Shown here in pieces: positions 42,125-50,671 of a stretch of 64,000 nt of DNA. The DNA is from Raoultibacter massiliensis (GTDB taxonomy: Bacteria > Actinomycetota > Coriobacteriia > Coriobacteriales > Eggerthellaceae). Numbering within the stretch: the stretch's first letter is position 1; every line of letters starts with the position of its first letter. The DNA is taken from assembly GCF_900199545.1 (NCBI RefSeq), contig NZ_LT962671.1, forward strand, positions 1,515,155-1,579,154, read 5' to 3'. The position numbers and the translations under genes were made by a program. The notes under the pieces are model-generated. The model worked only from the letters and a program-made list of their open reading frames with translations. It searched no databases and was not told the DNA's origin.

Positions 42125-42510
42125 AACTCCTCCTGTGTCAGCGGCGCCCTTACGCCGCAACCGATGCGGATCCCTGGGCATCGCATGGTTCCCGTTCGGC
42201 TTTTTTCGCGAAGCCGGAACCATGCGGCACCCATCGCACTCGATGCCGACGATCGAATTCGATGATGCGATCCGCGAAACAAACTCGCTAATTATAGTAT
42301 AGAAACGCCCTGCGCCGCGCAGAAAGGGTGCCTGAGAAAAGCCGAGAGGGGCATCCTTTTCGGACGGACGGCCTCGCAACGGGCACCCCGAACCGCCCGC
42401 CGCATGCCGAGCGATGCGGCACGCCTCAGCGACCGTGCCGCATCGGCATTCCGCCAGCGGTTTTGCACCCACCCGCGCAAGCGAGCCGCGACGCTAACAG
42501 GTCCGCCGCG
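42125..42510. other. Intergenic region between two transporter genes
   Basis: 386 bp. A TATAAT box on the minus strand near 42291-42296 may belong to the sodium symporter promoter. GATGCGGCAC (42413-42422) pairs with GTGCCGCATC (42435-42444), extended by TGCC/GGCA, a hairpin suited to ending the MFS transcript. A second stem (42327-42362) precedes TTTT on the plus strand. No gene was recognised. Confidence 0.5.
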
Positions 42511-43926
42511 CTACGGCTCCCCATGCTTCCCTACACCTTCGCGCTTCCTCCTTCCCCTCAGGAAGGCAATCGCGCCGACGAACGCGACGGCGGCGAGAAG
42601 CGCCTGGGTGCCGAACGACACGCTGAATCCGGCCATGCTCACATCGACCACGCCGCTCGCATCTGGCGAGGCAAGCGTCACCACGGCAACCATCACCGAC
42701 GATCCGAGCGACCCGCAAATCTGGCGAAACGAATTGACGATGGCGGTGCCCTGCGGTATGTCGCCGCCTCTCAGATCGGTCATGCAATACGCGGTCATGG
42801 GCATGAGCACGAACGCGATGCCCACCATGCGCAGCATGTACATGCCCGCAATCCACAATGGGCTGACGTCTGCCGAAAAGAATACGAAAGCCCCCGTACC
42901 GACGAACAGAAGGGAGAAGCCTACCGCCCCGTTCAGCCGCGCCCCGAACCGATCGTACAGACGACCCGTCACAGGGTTGAGCAACGGCATGCACAGCGCG
43001 CCGGCCAACAGGATCAAACCCGACTCCGTCGGCGTGTAGCCGTGGATCTCCTGCATGCACAGCGGCACCTGCAGTGCCGAAGACATCATGACGATCTGGG
43101 CTACCACCAAAAAAACCACGCCCGTGGCAAACGTGCGGTTGCGAAACAGCGAAAGCTTGAGATACGGTCGGTCGATGCGCGTCTGCCGAATCGCAAACAC
43201 CGCCACGAGCGCCACGCCCGCAAGCGTCGGCCCGAAGGCGCGCGCATCGAAGAATCCGAACTGTTCGAGCCCCGTTACGCCTACCATGAACACGACGAGC
43301 CCGAATGTGTACAGAAGCATCGAGGGAACATCGAGGAACGTCTTTCCGTGCCTGCCGACATCGCGCACTGCAAACGCCGACGCCGCAAGCGACACCAGCG
43401 CTCCAATCCCGAGTATGGCGAAAATAGTGCGCCATCCAAGCGCGTCGGTGATGACACCCGAAAGCGTCGGGCCCACAACGGGGGCGAACCCGAACACGAG
43501 GCCGACGAGGCCGAGCGCGTGGCCATGCTGCTCTTTCGGGTACAGCTCAAGGGCGATGACCTGCATGAGCGGCATGAGCACGCCCGTCCCGCACGCCTGC
43601 ATGAGCCTCGATGCTAAAAGCACGGCATAGTGGGTCGACAGGTACGACAGAGCGCATCCGCCGCAGAACAGCCCAAGCGCTCCGAGAAACAGCCACCGAA
43701 CGTTGCATCTCGTGATGAGAAATGCAGAAAAGGCGGCTACGATGCCGAGAACGTAGATGTAGGAGGTGGTCAGCAGCTGCCCGAACGTCGCGTTGATCCC
43801 GAATTCGTGCATGATGGTAGGAAGGGCGCTCGTCAGCATGCTCTGGCTCACCGATGCGAAAAACGTCCCTGCGAGCATAACCCCCAAAACGATTTTAGGG
43901 CTAATCTGCTTTCCCTGGATTGACAT
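42511..43926 (-). CDS. MFS drug:proton antiporter, DHA2/EmrB-like
   Basis: 471 aa from the ATG at 43926; the longer frame upstream overlaps asnB's promoter region and is not conserved, though the ribosome site for this ATG is weak. About fourteen hydrophobic segments. VSQSMLTSALPTIMHEFGI is the DHA2 motif D1, LASRLMQACGTGVLMPL the middle, and GLVFGFAPVVGPTLSGVITDALGWRTIF motif C, typical of antiporters. It probably exports a toxic hydrophobic compound; the substrate is unknown. It is divergent from asnB. Confidence 0.9.
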   Translation of the reverse strand: MSIQGKQISPKIVLGVMLAGTFFASVSQSMLTSALPTIMHEFGINATFGQLLTTSYIYVLGIVAAFSAFLITRCNVRWLFLGALGLFCGGCALSYLSTHYAVLLASRLMQACGTGVLMPLMQVIALELYPKEQHGHALGLVGLVFGFAPVVGPTLSGVITDALGWRTIFAILGIGALVSLAASAFAVRDVGRHGKTFLDVPSMLLYTFGLVVFMVGVTGLEQFGFFDARAFGPTLAGVALVAVFAIRQTRIDRPYLKLSLFRNRTFATGVVFLVVAQIVMMSSALQVPLCMQEIHGYTPTESGLILLAGALCMPLLNPVTGRLYDRFGARLNGAVGFSLLFVGTGAFVFFSADVSPLWIAGMYMLRMVGIAFVLMPMTAYCMTDLRGGDIPQGTAIVNSFRQICGSLGSSVMVAVVTLASPDASGVVDVSMAGFSVSFGTQALLAAVAFVGAIAFLRGRRKREGVGKHGEP

Positions 43927-44092
43927 GACTCGATCATACGCGCATGGCGGGGGCTTCGTCAAAGAGCGTTGCCGCGAGCGGCAGCCGAGCGCTGTGCGCT
44001 TTTGGTTGGATCGCTCGGCAAACGGAGATGGTTCCACTAAGATGAGTAGTTGCTGAAATTCCGATTCCGTTCGATTGCGAGGAACAAACGAC

Positions 44093-46042
44093 ATGTGCGG
44101 CATCTGCGGCTTTACCGGCGCTGACGAAAGCGATGCTTTCACCCTGAAGGCAATGTGCGACATCATGGCCCATCGCGGCCCCGACGGCGAAGGCCAGTAT
44201 CTCGATCGCGGCATAGCGCTCGGACACCGCCGCCTCTCGCTTATCGATCTCAAAAACGGAAACCAGCCCATGGTGCGCGCAAGCGCCGACAAGGACGCCG
44301 CGACCACCTCGCCGGTCGTCGAAGAGGCCGAAACCTACACCCGCGGCCGATTCGCCATCGTGTTCAACGGCGAGATATACAACTACCAGGATCTGCAGGC
44401 CGAGCTGCGCGCACAAGGCTGGGAGTTCGAAACGAACTCCGACACCGAAGTGCTGCTCGTCTCATACATCGCCTGGGGACGGGATCTACTCGAAAAAGTA
44501 CGCGGCATGTTCGCATTCGCAATCTGGGATGCCGAGAAGCAGGAACTCTTCTGCGCACGCGACTTCTTCGGCATCAAACCGTTCTACTACACCGTTGCGG
44601 ACGGCGCCCGCGGCCCGCAGTTCATCTTTGCCTCCGAAATCAAGTGCATCCTCGAACACCCTGCCTACGAGCGCGAACTCAACGAAGAAGCGCTCGAGCA
44701 GTACCTGTGCTTCCAGTTCTCGGCTCTCCCCGAAACCTTTTTCAAGGGCATCTTCAAACTCGCGCCCGCCCACTGCCTGACCGTGCGCGCCGATGGATCG
44801 ATCGAAGACGAGCGCTACTGGATACCCCGCTACGACTTCGACGAAACCCGCAGCCGCGAGGACACGGTCGAGGCCATTGACGCGGCGATGCACGATTCGG
44901 TACGCTACCACAACGTCGCCGACGTCGAAGTAGGGTCGTTTCTCTCCTCGGGCATCGATTCGAGCTACATGGCCGCATGCCTTGCCGAAGAGAACCCGGC
45001 CATCAAAACGTTCACCGTAGGATTCGCCGAATACGAAGGCGAGAAGGACGAGATCGCGTGGGCGCGCGAACTGGCCGACCAGCTCGAAATCGAGAATAAT
45101 TCGAAAACCATCACCGAAGCGGAATTCTGGGACGTGCTCGAGCGCGTGCAGTGGCACATGGACGAGCCCTCGGCCGACCCGAGCGCCGTCGCGCTCTACT
45201 TCGTCGATCAGGAAGCGGCCAAGAAGGTGAAAGCCGTGCTTTCCGGCGAAGGCGCCGACGAGTTCTTCGGAGGATACCGCATCTACCAGGTTCCGTTTGC
45301 AAACGAGAAGCTCTCCTGGTGCCCGAAGCCGCTTTTGCGCGGCGCCTCGAAGGTGGCCCGCGCGCTCAAGGTGCGCGGCGCGAACTACCTCGAACGAGCC
45401 TCCGAGACGGCCGAGGATTGGTACTACACCAATGCGAACGGCGTAGCGTTCTCCGCCGCCGAGCGCGCCGACCTGCTCAAGCACCCCGTTGCCGGCCCCA
45501 CCCCGCAAGAACTCACTGCGCCCGTCTACGCCGAGGTCGCAGGCCTCGACGAGACGACGCGCATGCAGTACGTCGATCTGTACTTCTGGCTTGTAGGAGA
45601 CATTCTGCTGAAAACCGACAAAATGTCGATGGCCCACTCGCTTGAAAGCCGCGTGCCGTTTCTCGACAAAGAGGTGTTCGACGTCTCGCGCACGATCCCC
45701 ACGCCGCTCAAGGCCGATTCCGAGCAAACCAAGATCACGCTGCGCGAGGCCGCCATGCGCGCCATCCCGCGCGATTGGGCGCAAAAGGAGAAGCTCGGGT
45801 TTCCCGTGCCCGTGAAGTCGTGGCTCAAGCAGGATAAGTACTACGAGCAGGTGAAATCGTGGTTCACGAGCGAGCAGGCCGAGCGATTCTTCGACACCGG
45901 CAAGCTCATGCGCCTGCTCGACGACCACCGCGCCGGCCTCGCCGACAACACCCGCAAGATATGGATCATCTACATGTTCCTCATGTGGTACAAGATCTAC
46001 TTCGTCGACAAGACGGTGCCCGAGAAGCCCGCGGTGTCGTAA
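44093..46042 (+). CDS. asnB: Asparagine synthetase (glutamine-hydrolysing)
   Basis: 649 aa from the ATG at 44093, which makes Cys2 the N-terminal nucleophile (MCGICGF) after Met removal, as required for class II amidotransferases. GAGGAA lies upstream. IMAHRGPDGEG and FNGEIYNYQDL complete the glutaminase domain; the synthetase domain has SSGIDSSYMAA, the PP-loop that binds ATP, and VLSGEGADEFFGGY. The bacterial AsnB family of about 610-650 aa also includes cell-envelope amidating relatives, so free asparagine synthesis is likely but not certain. Confidence 0.93.
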   Translation: MCGICGFTGADESDAFTLKAMCDIMAHRGPDGEGQYLDRGIALGHRRLSLIDLKNGNQPMVRASADKDAATTSPVVEEAETYTRGRFAIVFNGEIYNYQDLQAELRAQGWEFETNSDTEVLLVSYIAWGRDLLEKVRGMFAFAIWDAEKQELFCARDFFGIKPFYYTVADGARGPQFIFASEIKCILEHPAYERELNEEALEQYLCFQFSALPETFFKGIFKLAPAHCLTVRADGSIEDERYWIPRYDFDETRSREDTVEAIDAAMHDSVRYHNVADVEVGSFLSSGIDSSYMAACLAEENPAIKTFTVGFAEYEGEKDEIAWARELADQLEIENNSKTITEAEFWDVLERVQWHMDEPSADPSAVALYFVDQEAAKKVKAVLSGEGADEFFGGYRIYQVPFANEKLSWCPKPLLRGASKVARALKVRGANYLERASETAEDWYYTNANGVAFSAAERADLLKHPVAGPTPQELTAPVYAEVAGLDETTRMQYVDLYFWLVGDILLKTDKMSMAHSLESRVPFLDKEVFDVSRTIPTPLKADSEQTKITLREAAMRAIPRDWAQKEKLGFPVPVKSWLKQDKYYEQVKSWFTSEQAERFFDTGKLMRLLDDHRAGLADNTRKIWIIYMFLMWYKIYFVDKTVPEKPAVS

Positions 46043-46863
46043 GAGACGAGTTCGCACCGAAAAGCCGACCGCTTCGCAAGGGACGAACTCGCGTCGAAGA
46101 CCTGCGGGCAGATTGCGTGCACGAAAATCAAGCGCAGCGATGCATCAGCCACAGACAGATCAGAGCAAGAGCCGTACGCAACGGAATGCCCGCGGATCCC
46201 CCGCATGCCACCGGCATCATCGAGGTACGTCGCGATTCTCGATGCACTCGAAAGGGAAATGCGGCCGACGAACCCCTTCGGATTGGCGGCGTTCAAAGAA
46301 TAGCTGCCGCATAGCTCGAAGCCAAGGCAAACCAGCCTCGAAAAGGTCAGCAAATCAGCCATATGAACGAAGCATAGCTCTGGCGTGCTTGAATAGGCGT
46401 CTTCCGAAATCGGAACAAGCGAACGGGGAGGAACGGGGGCTCTGCACACATGGGAGACGACATGCCCGGATTGGCATCGCGATTTCTTATCGGAAACGAG
46501 AATATGGGCCGGACGGCTAAGCCCCTTCGAAGCGGTATCGCCTGCAAGGGAATCCAGGGTCTTCTTTGCGTCGAAGGCCCTGGAAAGCCGCCGGATCTCT
46601 TTTACGCGGGCAAAACGAGGGCAGGCGGCATCCGTCGGATAGGATCACCAATATCCCAATGCGGATCTGTGGCTGAGATAAAGCGGCATGCCGTCATCAT
46701 AAACCCAAATCAACGCATAATTTCGAGAATTTACGCGCAGTAATTTTCGTCCTCGAACCATGTAAGGTTGCTAGTCGGTTTCCGTTAGATTCACGGGCGA
46801 ATCCTGTCAGGTTTCCAGTTGAATCCTGTTAGATTTTGACTGAATCAAGGTTTGGGGCACGCC
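46043..46863. other. Long intergenic region with degenerate 22-bp tandem repeats
   Basis: About 820 bp with no credible gene; a 97-codon frame at 46450-46743 lacks family features and a ribosome site. At 46758-46845 four degenerate units of about 22 bp follow each other, with a common part like CCTGTTAGATTT and a GAAT boundary. Repeats of this type occur at the ends of some insertion sequences, so this may be a relic of one. Confidence 0.5.
46758..46845. repeat. Four imperfect 22-bp tandem repeats
   Basis: Best copies: CCTGTCAGGTTT at 46803-46814 and CCTGTTAGATTT at 46825-46836, 22 bp apart, both preceded by GAAT. Weaker copies start at 46782 (CCGTTAGATT) and near 46759. They end just before the stop codon of the symporter gene. 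Confidence 0.6.
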
Positions 46864-48378
46864 CTACGCCCCTGTCGGAGCGAGTTCGTCGGCATCGGAC
46901 AGAACCTCGTCGCAGCCGCCTTTGGCGCGTTCGGCGTCAAGTCGGGCGATCTCCTCCTTGGAGCGCCCCCTCCACGTTGGCTCGATGCCGTTCTTCTTGT
47001 CGTTAGCCTGCGATATCAGACCGGGAACGATGTAAGCCGCCCAACAGATGATCGCACCCCATAGGTTCACACCGAGGAAGTTCGCATACGCGCCCGCACC
47101 TATGTTCATGAAACTGAGCGAAGCGGGAGCAACCGTATCCACGATGCCGAGCGCCATGCCAATCCAGAAAGCCAGTTGGAACCCGATCTTCGTGGGCTTG
47201 ACCACGCCGTGCATGAGAAAGATCGGCCCGAGCCCCATAATCATTGTTCCCGAAATGGTAGTTGCCGCGATGATATCGGCACCCATGATCATGGGCAGGT
47301 CGCCCACTATGCCGAAGATTATCATGAAGATGATGCCGATGATGCGGGGGTTCATCTTCGGGGTGATACTCAGGATGCCCGGAAGATCGCGTGCGGTCAG
47401 CTTCGCAAGCGAGCTGAACGTCGAATCGAGCGTCGATCCCGCCGTGGCTATCATGATGACGGCCATCAGGAAGAACGCTACCAAACCAAGGCTCTGCGCC
47501 ACCACCACCGGAGCGCTCGAACCTGCAATGCTCATGCCGTTTATGTAGGCGTGAACGCCGATCAGCGAGAAAAGCACGATCGCTGCGAACCCCAGAAGAC
47601 CGGCGACGACGAACGATTTCAACATCTTCTTCTCTTCGCAGATGAAACCGCGATCGGTCAGCACTGCATCGTGGAAGCCGTACGAGAGGCACTGCAAACC
47701 CGCGCCGATTATGAAATCGACGCCTCCCTCGAGCGACCACACGCCCGATGTCACGTAATCAACCGGATTATCCTGCGGAACGACCCACACCAGAACCACG
47801 ATGAGCAGGACGGCGAAAAGCGCTGCTTGAGCGATGTCGGTGATGATGGAGCCGCGCATGCCGCCCCAGCAGCAGTATCCCACCGTGATGGCGGTGAACA
47901 GCAAGGCCGCGATGATGAACGGAGCCGATCCTGAGTCGCCGTAGTAAGCGCCGACGACCGAGGTGTTCGACCAGACCTCGTTGAAAAGGCGAACGAGGAT
48001 GGCTGCCGAGAAGCAAAACGCAGCAGCTATTCCGTAGTGCTTGGTCAGAAAGCTCACGGTTCCCGTCGCACCGAACTTGCGGCGCAGGCGGTACAGGGCG
48101 AACCCCGTCAAAGGGATGCACAGCCAATACATCGCGTAGCCGATGCCGCCGACGATGCCGAACTGAGCGCCCATATTGGCCGCGTTGGTAACCGACTTCG
48201 CGAAAATCCATGCGATGAAAATGGAAGCGGTGATCATCCACGGATTGGCAGCGCGCCCATGTTTGTCCTCGCCCTTGAAGAAGCCGCCGAGACTCACGGT
48301 TTTCGGCGAAAGCAGGAACATGACGATACCGTACACGACGAGAAAACCCCAAAAGAAAATTCCAGTTGATGAATCCAT
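46864..48378 (-). CDS. Sodium:solute symporter (SSS) family transporter
   Basis: 504 aa from the ATG at 48378 with AAAGGAG upstream. Thirteen or so membrane segments; FIAWIFAKSVTNAANMG, GFHDAVLTDRGF and MIATAGSTLDSTFSSLAKLTARDL fit the SSS/LeuT fold, the last with Ser residues of the sodium site in TM8. It imports a small organic solute with sodium; the substrate is not readable. It has its own promoter (48501-48528). It is oriented the same way as the upstream ArsS-fusion gene, but a functional link is only a possibility. Confidence 0.9.
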   Translation of the reverse strand: MDSSTGIFFWGFLVVYGIVMFLLSPKTVSLGGFFKGEDKHGRAANPWMITASIFIAWIFAKSVTNAANMGAQFGIVGGIGYAMYWLCIPLTGFALYRLRRKFGATGTVSFLTKHYGIAAAFCFSAAILVRLFNEVWSNTSVVGAYYGDSGSAPFIIAALLFTAITVGYCCWGGMRGSIITDIAQAALFAVLLIVVLVWVVPQDNPVDYVTSGVWSLEGGVDFIIGAGLQCLSYGFHDAVLTDRGFICEEKKMLKSFVVAGLLGFAAIVLFSLIGVHAYINGMSIAGSSAPVVVAQSLGLVAFFLMAVIMIATAGSTLDSTFSSLAKLTARDLPGILSITPKMNPRIIGIIFMIIFGIVGDLPMIMGADIIAATTISGTMIMGLGPIFLMHGVVKPTKIGFQLAFWIGMALGIVDTVAPASLSFMNIGAGAYANFLGVNLWGAIICWAAYIVPGLISQANDKKNGIEPTWRGRSKEEIARLDAERAKGGCDEVLSDADELAPTGA

Positions 48379-48494
48379 GGCAGGATGCGCTCCTTTCAGA
48401 TTGCAGGTACTGTCGATGGACATCGGTCATTGCATTCTGGAAATCAGCCGATCGATCCCAATCGCAAAATCCAATCACCGTTGTCCATATCAAC

Positions 48495-48531
48495 TATTGG
48501 ATTATATCTAATAATAACTATATGCCAATAG
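48495..48531 (-). promoter_or_regulatory. Promoter of the sodium:solute symporter with flanking inverted repeat
   Basis: On the minus strand TTGGCA (48528-48523), 16 bp, then TATAAT (48506-48501). CTATTGG (48495-48501) and CCAATAG (48525-48531) form a 7-bp inverted repeat that starts on the -10 and ends on the -35, so a bound regulator would cover the whole promoter. The surrounding DNA is notably AT-rich. Confidence 0.7.
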
Positions 48532-48570
48532 GTGATTATATATTTTCGGAAGAAAGGCTTCGCATCGAGC

Positions 48571-50583
48571 CTATTGCTGGACGAGCGTCCCCCCGCAGCT
48601 CGAACCGAACCCCGCAGCGCATGCGTAGCAATGGTTTCCAAACGCTATTGCACGTTCAAGCGCCAGATCGTCGTCGGCAGCATAGTCGAAGATGGTAAGG
48701 TCCCTTCCCTCACGTTTCTGAACGAGGCCGACCGCTTGGTTGAAATCGCAGTCGTAGATACGGCCGTCGTAGCCAACCGAAACCTGGTGTCGGCACATCA
48801 TGTCTCCGCAGGCATCGGGATTGAACGCGTCCATGAGCAGCTCCAGATAATCGTCGAGACGATCCGTCGCCAGAAGATGGGCTCCGTAGCGCCCGATCGG
48901 ATTGTTCGCAACGGCAAACAGATTATCGAATACAATGCCGAAATCTTCGGAGAGCCTGCGCTTGTACGCCTGCTCAAGCTCGTCTTGCCTCGGGGGCAGC
49001 ACGGGCCACTGCGGATTGAAAACCAAATCGAGCACCAAGCCGCCGCCATTGCCGTATCCTTTTGCGTTGAGGCGCCGAAGAACCTCGAGCGACCCCGAAA
49101 ACGCATGCGCGCCGCGCTGCTTCTCGACCTGGGCGGCGTTGACGTTCGGAAGCGATGCGACAACCTCGATGCCGAGATCAGCATACCGGTCGATCAGGTG
49201 CTCGTACTTCGGCTCGAGCAGAACAACCAGGTTGCTGCGCACCATGACATGGCCCACGCGGCGGACAGCCTCGTCGATGAACCATTCGAAATCAGGATTC
49301 ATCTCGGGGGCACCGCCGGTGATGTCAAGCGTTTCGATGCCGCGGGTCTCCATCACGGAGAGGATCGCAGCCATGCACTCGCGGCTCATCAGCTCCGTTC
49401 TGTTCGGACCCGCCTCGACATGGCAATGCACGCAGGCGAGGTTGCACAGCTTCCCGACGTTCGCCTGAAGCGTCGTCGGATGCGGCTCGGTTCTCAGGTG
49501 CTCGGCTTCCAGCATATCCTCGAAGTACATGAGGCGAGCAAGCGCGAGCTCCACATCTCCAGCCGTCGCCCGAACGCGGGGCCGAACGGCCTCTTCGCGA
49601 AACGCAGCACGGGGAGAAAAGCCCCCGAGCAGCGCATCTTCGATGTAGTCGTTCGGCCCCCCGACGATGCGGTCACGATACGAAATGGCCGCCGGACTTG
49701 CGGGTGTCCACAGCGCATCGAACCACTCGACATAGGCCGCCTGGTCGTACCTGAGGGGCACCGCTTCGATATGGACGCCCTTCCTCTCGATGCCGAACAG
49801 CGCTTCTTTGGCGGGCGTTGTGGAAATGCGCGTGACGATGCCGAAATCCTGGCCGGAGAAATTCGGCAGGCCCGCAGCACCGTTGTTGATGACCGCTCCG
49901 TCGGCCAGCATCATCGCCGCAGGCGAACAGGTATGCGTCGTTGCAAACACATCGATCCCGGTTTCGCGCATCCAGTGCGAAAGCTCTTCCTGCCTAAGGG
50001 GATCCTGAAGCGATTCGCGCGAGCAATCCCACCCCCCGATAAGCTTCTCATCGCCATGGGTTACGCCCACAACGCAAGACCCGACCGAAGCGGTCAAGGC
50101 AACCGGCCTGCCTTGCAGCAGCTCGCGAAGCTCGGGATGCGAAAACAACGCCGTCGAAAGCATTTTGTGAATGCGATTCGAACGGCTGACGTCGGCATCG
50201 GATGTGCAATCGGGATAAGAGCAGCCGCAACCCACGCCGATATCGGTCTCGCGGCGCAGCTCGGCTTCGACGTTGCCCGCAAGCGGCATGTACCGGGCGG
50301 CATGCTGCTCGATGGCTTCGAAGTTCTCGGCCGTCTTATCGAACCAATGCACGTCGCCGTTCAAAACAGCCCTCACGTCGCCGTCTTCGGAAGCGATGAG
50401 ATCGTCGAGGGCATCGAGGGCAAAGGGGTTTCCGTACAAGCCTCCGACGACGTAGAGCGTATCGCAGGAAAAAGCAGGCTCCGCTCGGAACAGATCCGAA
50501 TCGAGGCGGTAGTCGATCGGGCATACCCTTCCCGCATCCTTGAAATTGCGTCGTTTCGCCCCACCTGTTGAACAACCGCCCAT
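48571..50583 (-). CDS. Metallophosphoesterase fused to ArsS-type radical SAM enzyme
   Basis: 670 aa. Residues about 35-260 form a calcineurin-like phosphoesterase: GGLYGN, GDVHWF (76-81), GN (103-104), THGDEK (175-180) and THTC (216-219) supply the usual Asp, Asn and His metal ligands. Residues about 360-670 are a radical SAM protein with the cluster motif CNLACVHC (Cys380, Cys384, Cys387), LDITGGAPEMNP, and a C-terminal Cys-rich end GNHCYACAAGFGSSCGG. This end is the hallmark of ArsS/radical SAM-Cys-rich proteins, best known for arsenosugar synthesis. The fusion is one uninterrupted frame. The phosphoesterase may act on the same pathway, but neither substrate is known, and no arsenic gene is adjacent. 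Confidence 0.88.
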   Translation of the reverse strand: MGGCSTGGAKRRNFKDAGRVCPIDYRLDSDLFRAEPAFSCDTLYVVGGLYGNPFALDALDDLIASEDGDVRAVLNGDVHWFDKTAENFEAIEQHAARYMPLAGNVEAELRRETDIGVGCGCSYPDCTSDADVSRSNRIHKMLSTALFSHPELRELLQGRPVALTASVGSCVVGVTHGDEKLIGGWDCSRESLQDPLRQEELSHWMRETGIDVFATTHTCSPAAMMLADGAVINNGAAGLPNFSGQDFGIVTRISTTPAKEALFGIERKGVHIEAVPLRYDQAAYVEWFDALWTPASPAAISYRDRIVGGPNDYIEDALLGGFSPRAAFREEAVRPRVRATAGDVELALARLMYFEDMLEAEHLRTEPHPTTLQANVGKLCNLACVHCHVEAGPNRTELMSRECMAAILSVMETRGIETLDITGGAPEMNPDFEWFIDEAVRRVGHVMVRSNLVVLLEPKYEHLIDRYADLGIEVVASLPNVNAAQVEKQRGAHAFSGSLEVLRRLNAKGYGNGGGLVLDLVFNPQWPVLPPRQDELEQAYKRRLSEDFGIVFDNLFAVANNPIGRYGAHLLATDRLDDYLELLMDAFNPDACGDMMCRHQVSVGYDGRIYDCDFNQAVGLVQKREGRDLTIFDYAADDDLALERAIAFGNHCYACAAGFGSSCGGTLVQQ

Positions 50584-50611
50584 GAACTCTCCTCGCGTCC
50601 GTGCACCGACA

Positions 50612-50653
50612 CCTTGTCAGCTCTGGAGCCGACAAGGATAATAAAAGATTATA
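50612..50653 (-). promoter_or_regulatory. -10 box and near-perfect palindrome before the ArsS-fusion gene
   Basis: TATAAT on the minus strand (50653-50648) is a consensus -10 with no clear -35. Just downstream of it, 50612-50637 is a palindrome of 26 bp: CCTTGTC-a-GCTC-tg-GAGC-c-GACAAGG. It would lie at about +5 to +30 of the transcript and could be an operator or a 5' stem. Confidence 0.55.
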
Positions 50654-50671
50654 GCAATTATTTGACTATGT

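Noticed and set aside
42326..42362. TPP-riboswitch-like stretch (GGGTGCCTGAGA)
   Set aside because: Only the short CTGAGA part resembles a TPP element; the second conserved half (with the CTGGATAATGCCAGCG-like part) is missing, and the neighbouring genes are unrelated to thiamine. It is better read as a simple hairpin.
46450..46743. 97-codon open frame in the empty region after asnB
   Set aside because: No ribosome site, no recognisable family and no similarity to neighbours; likely chance.
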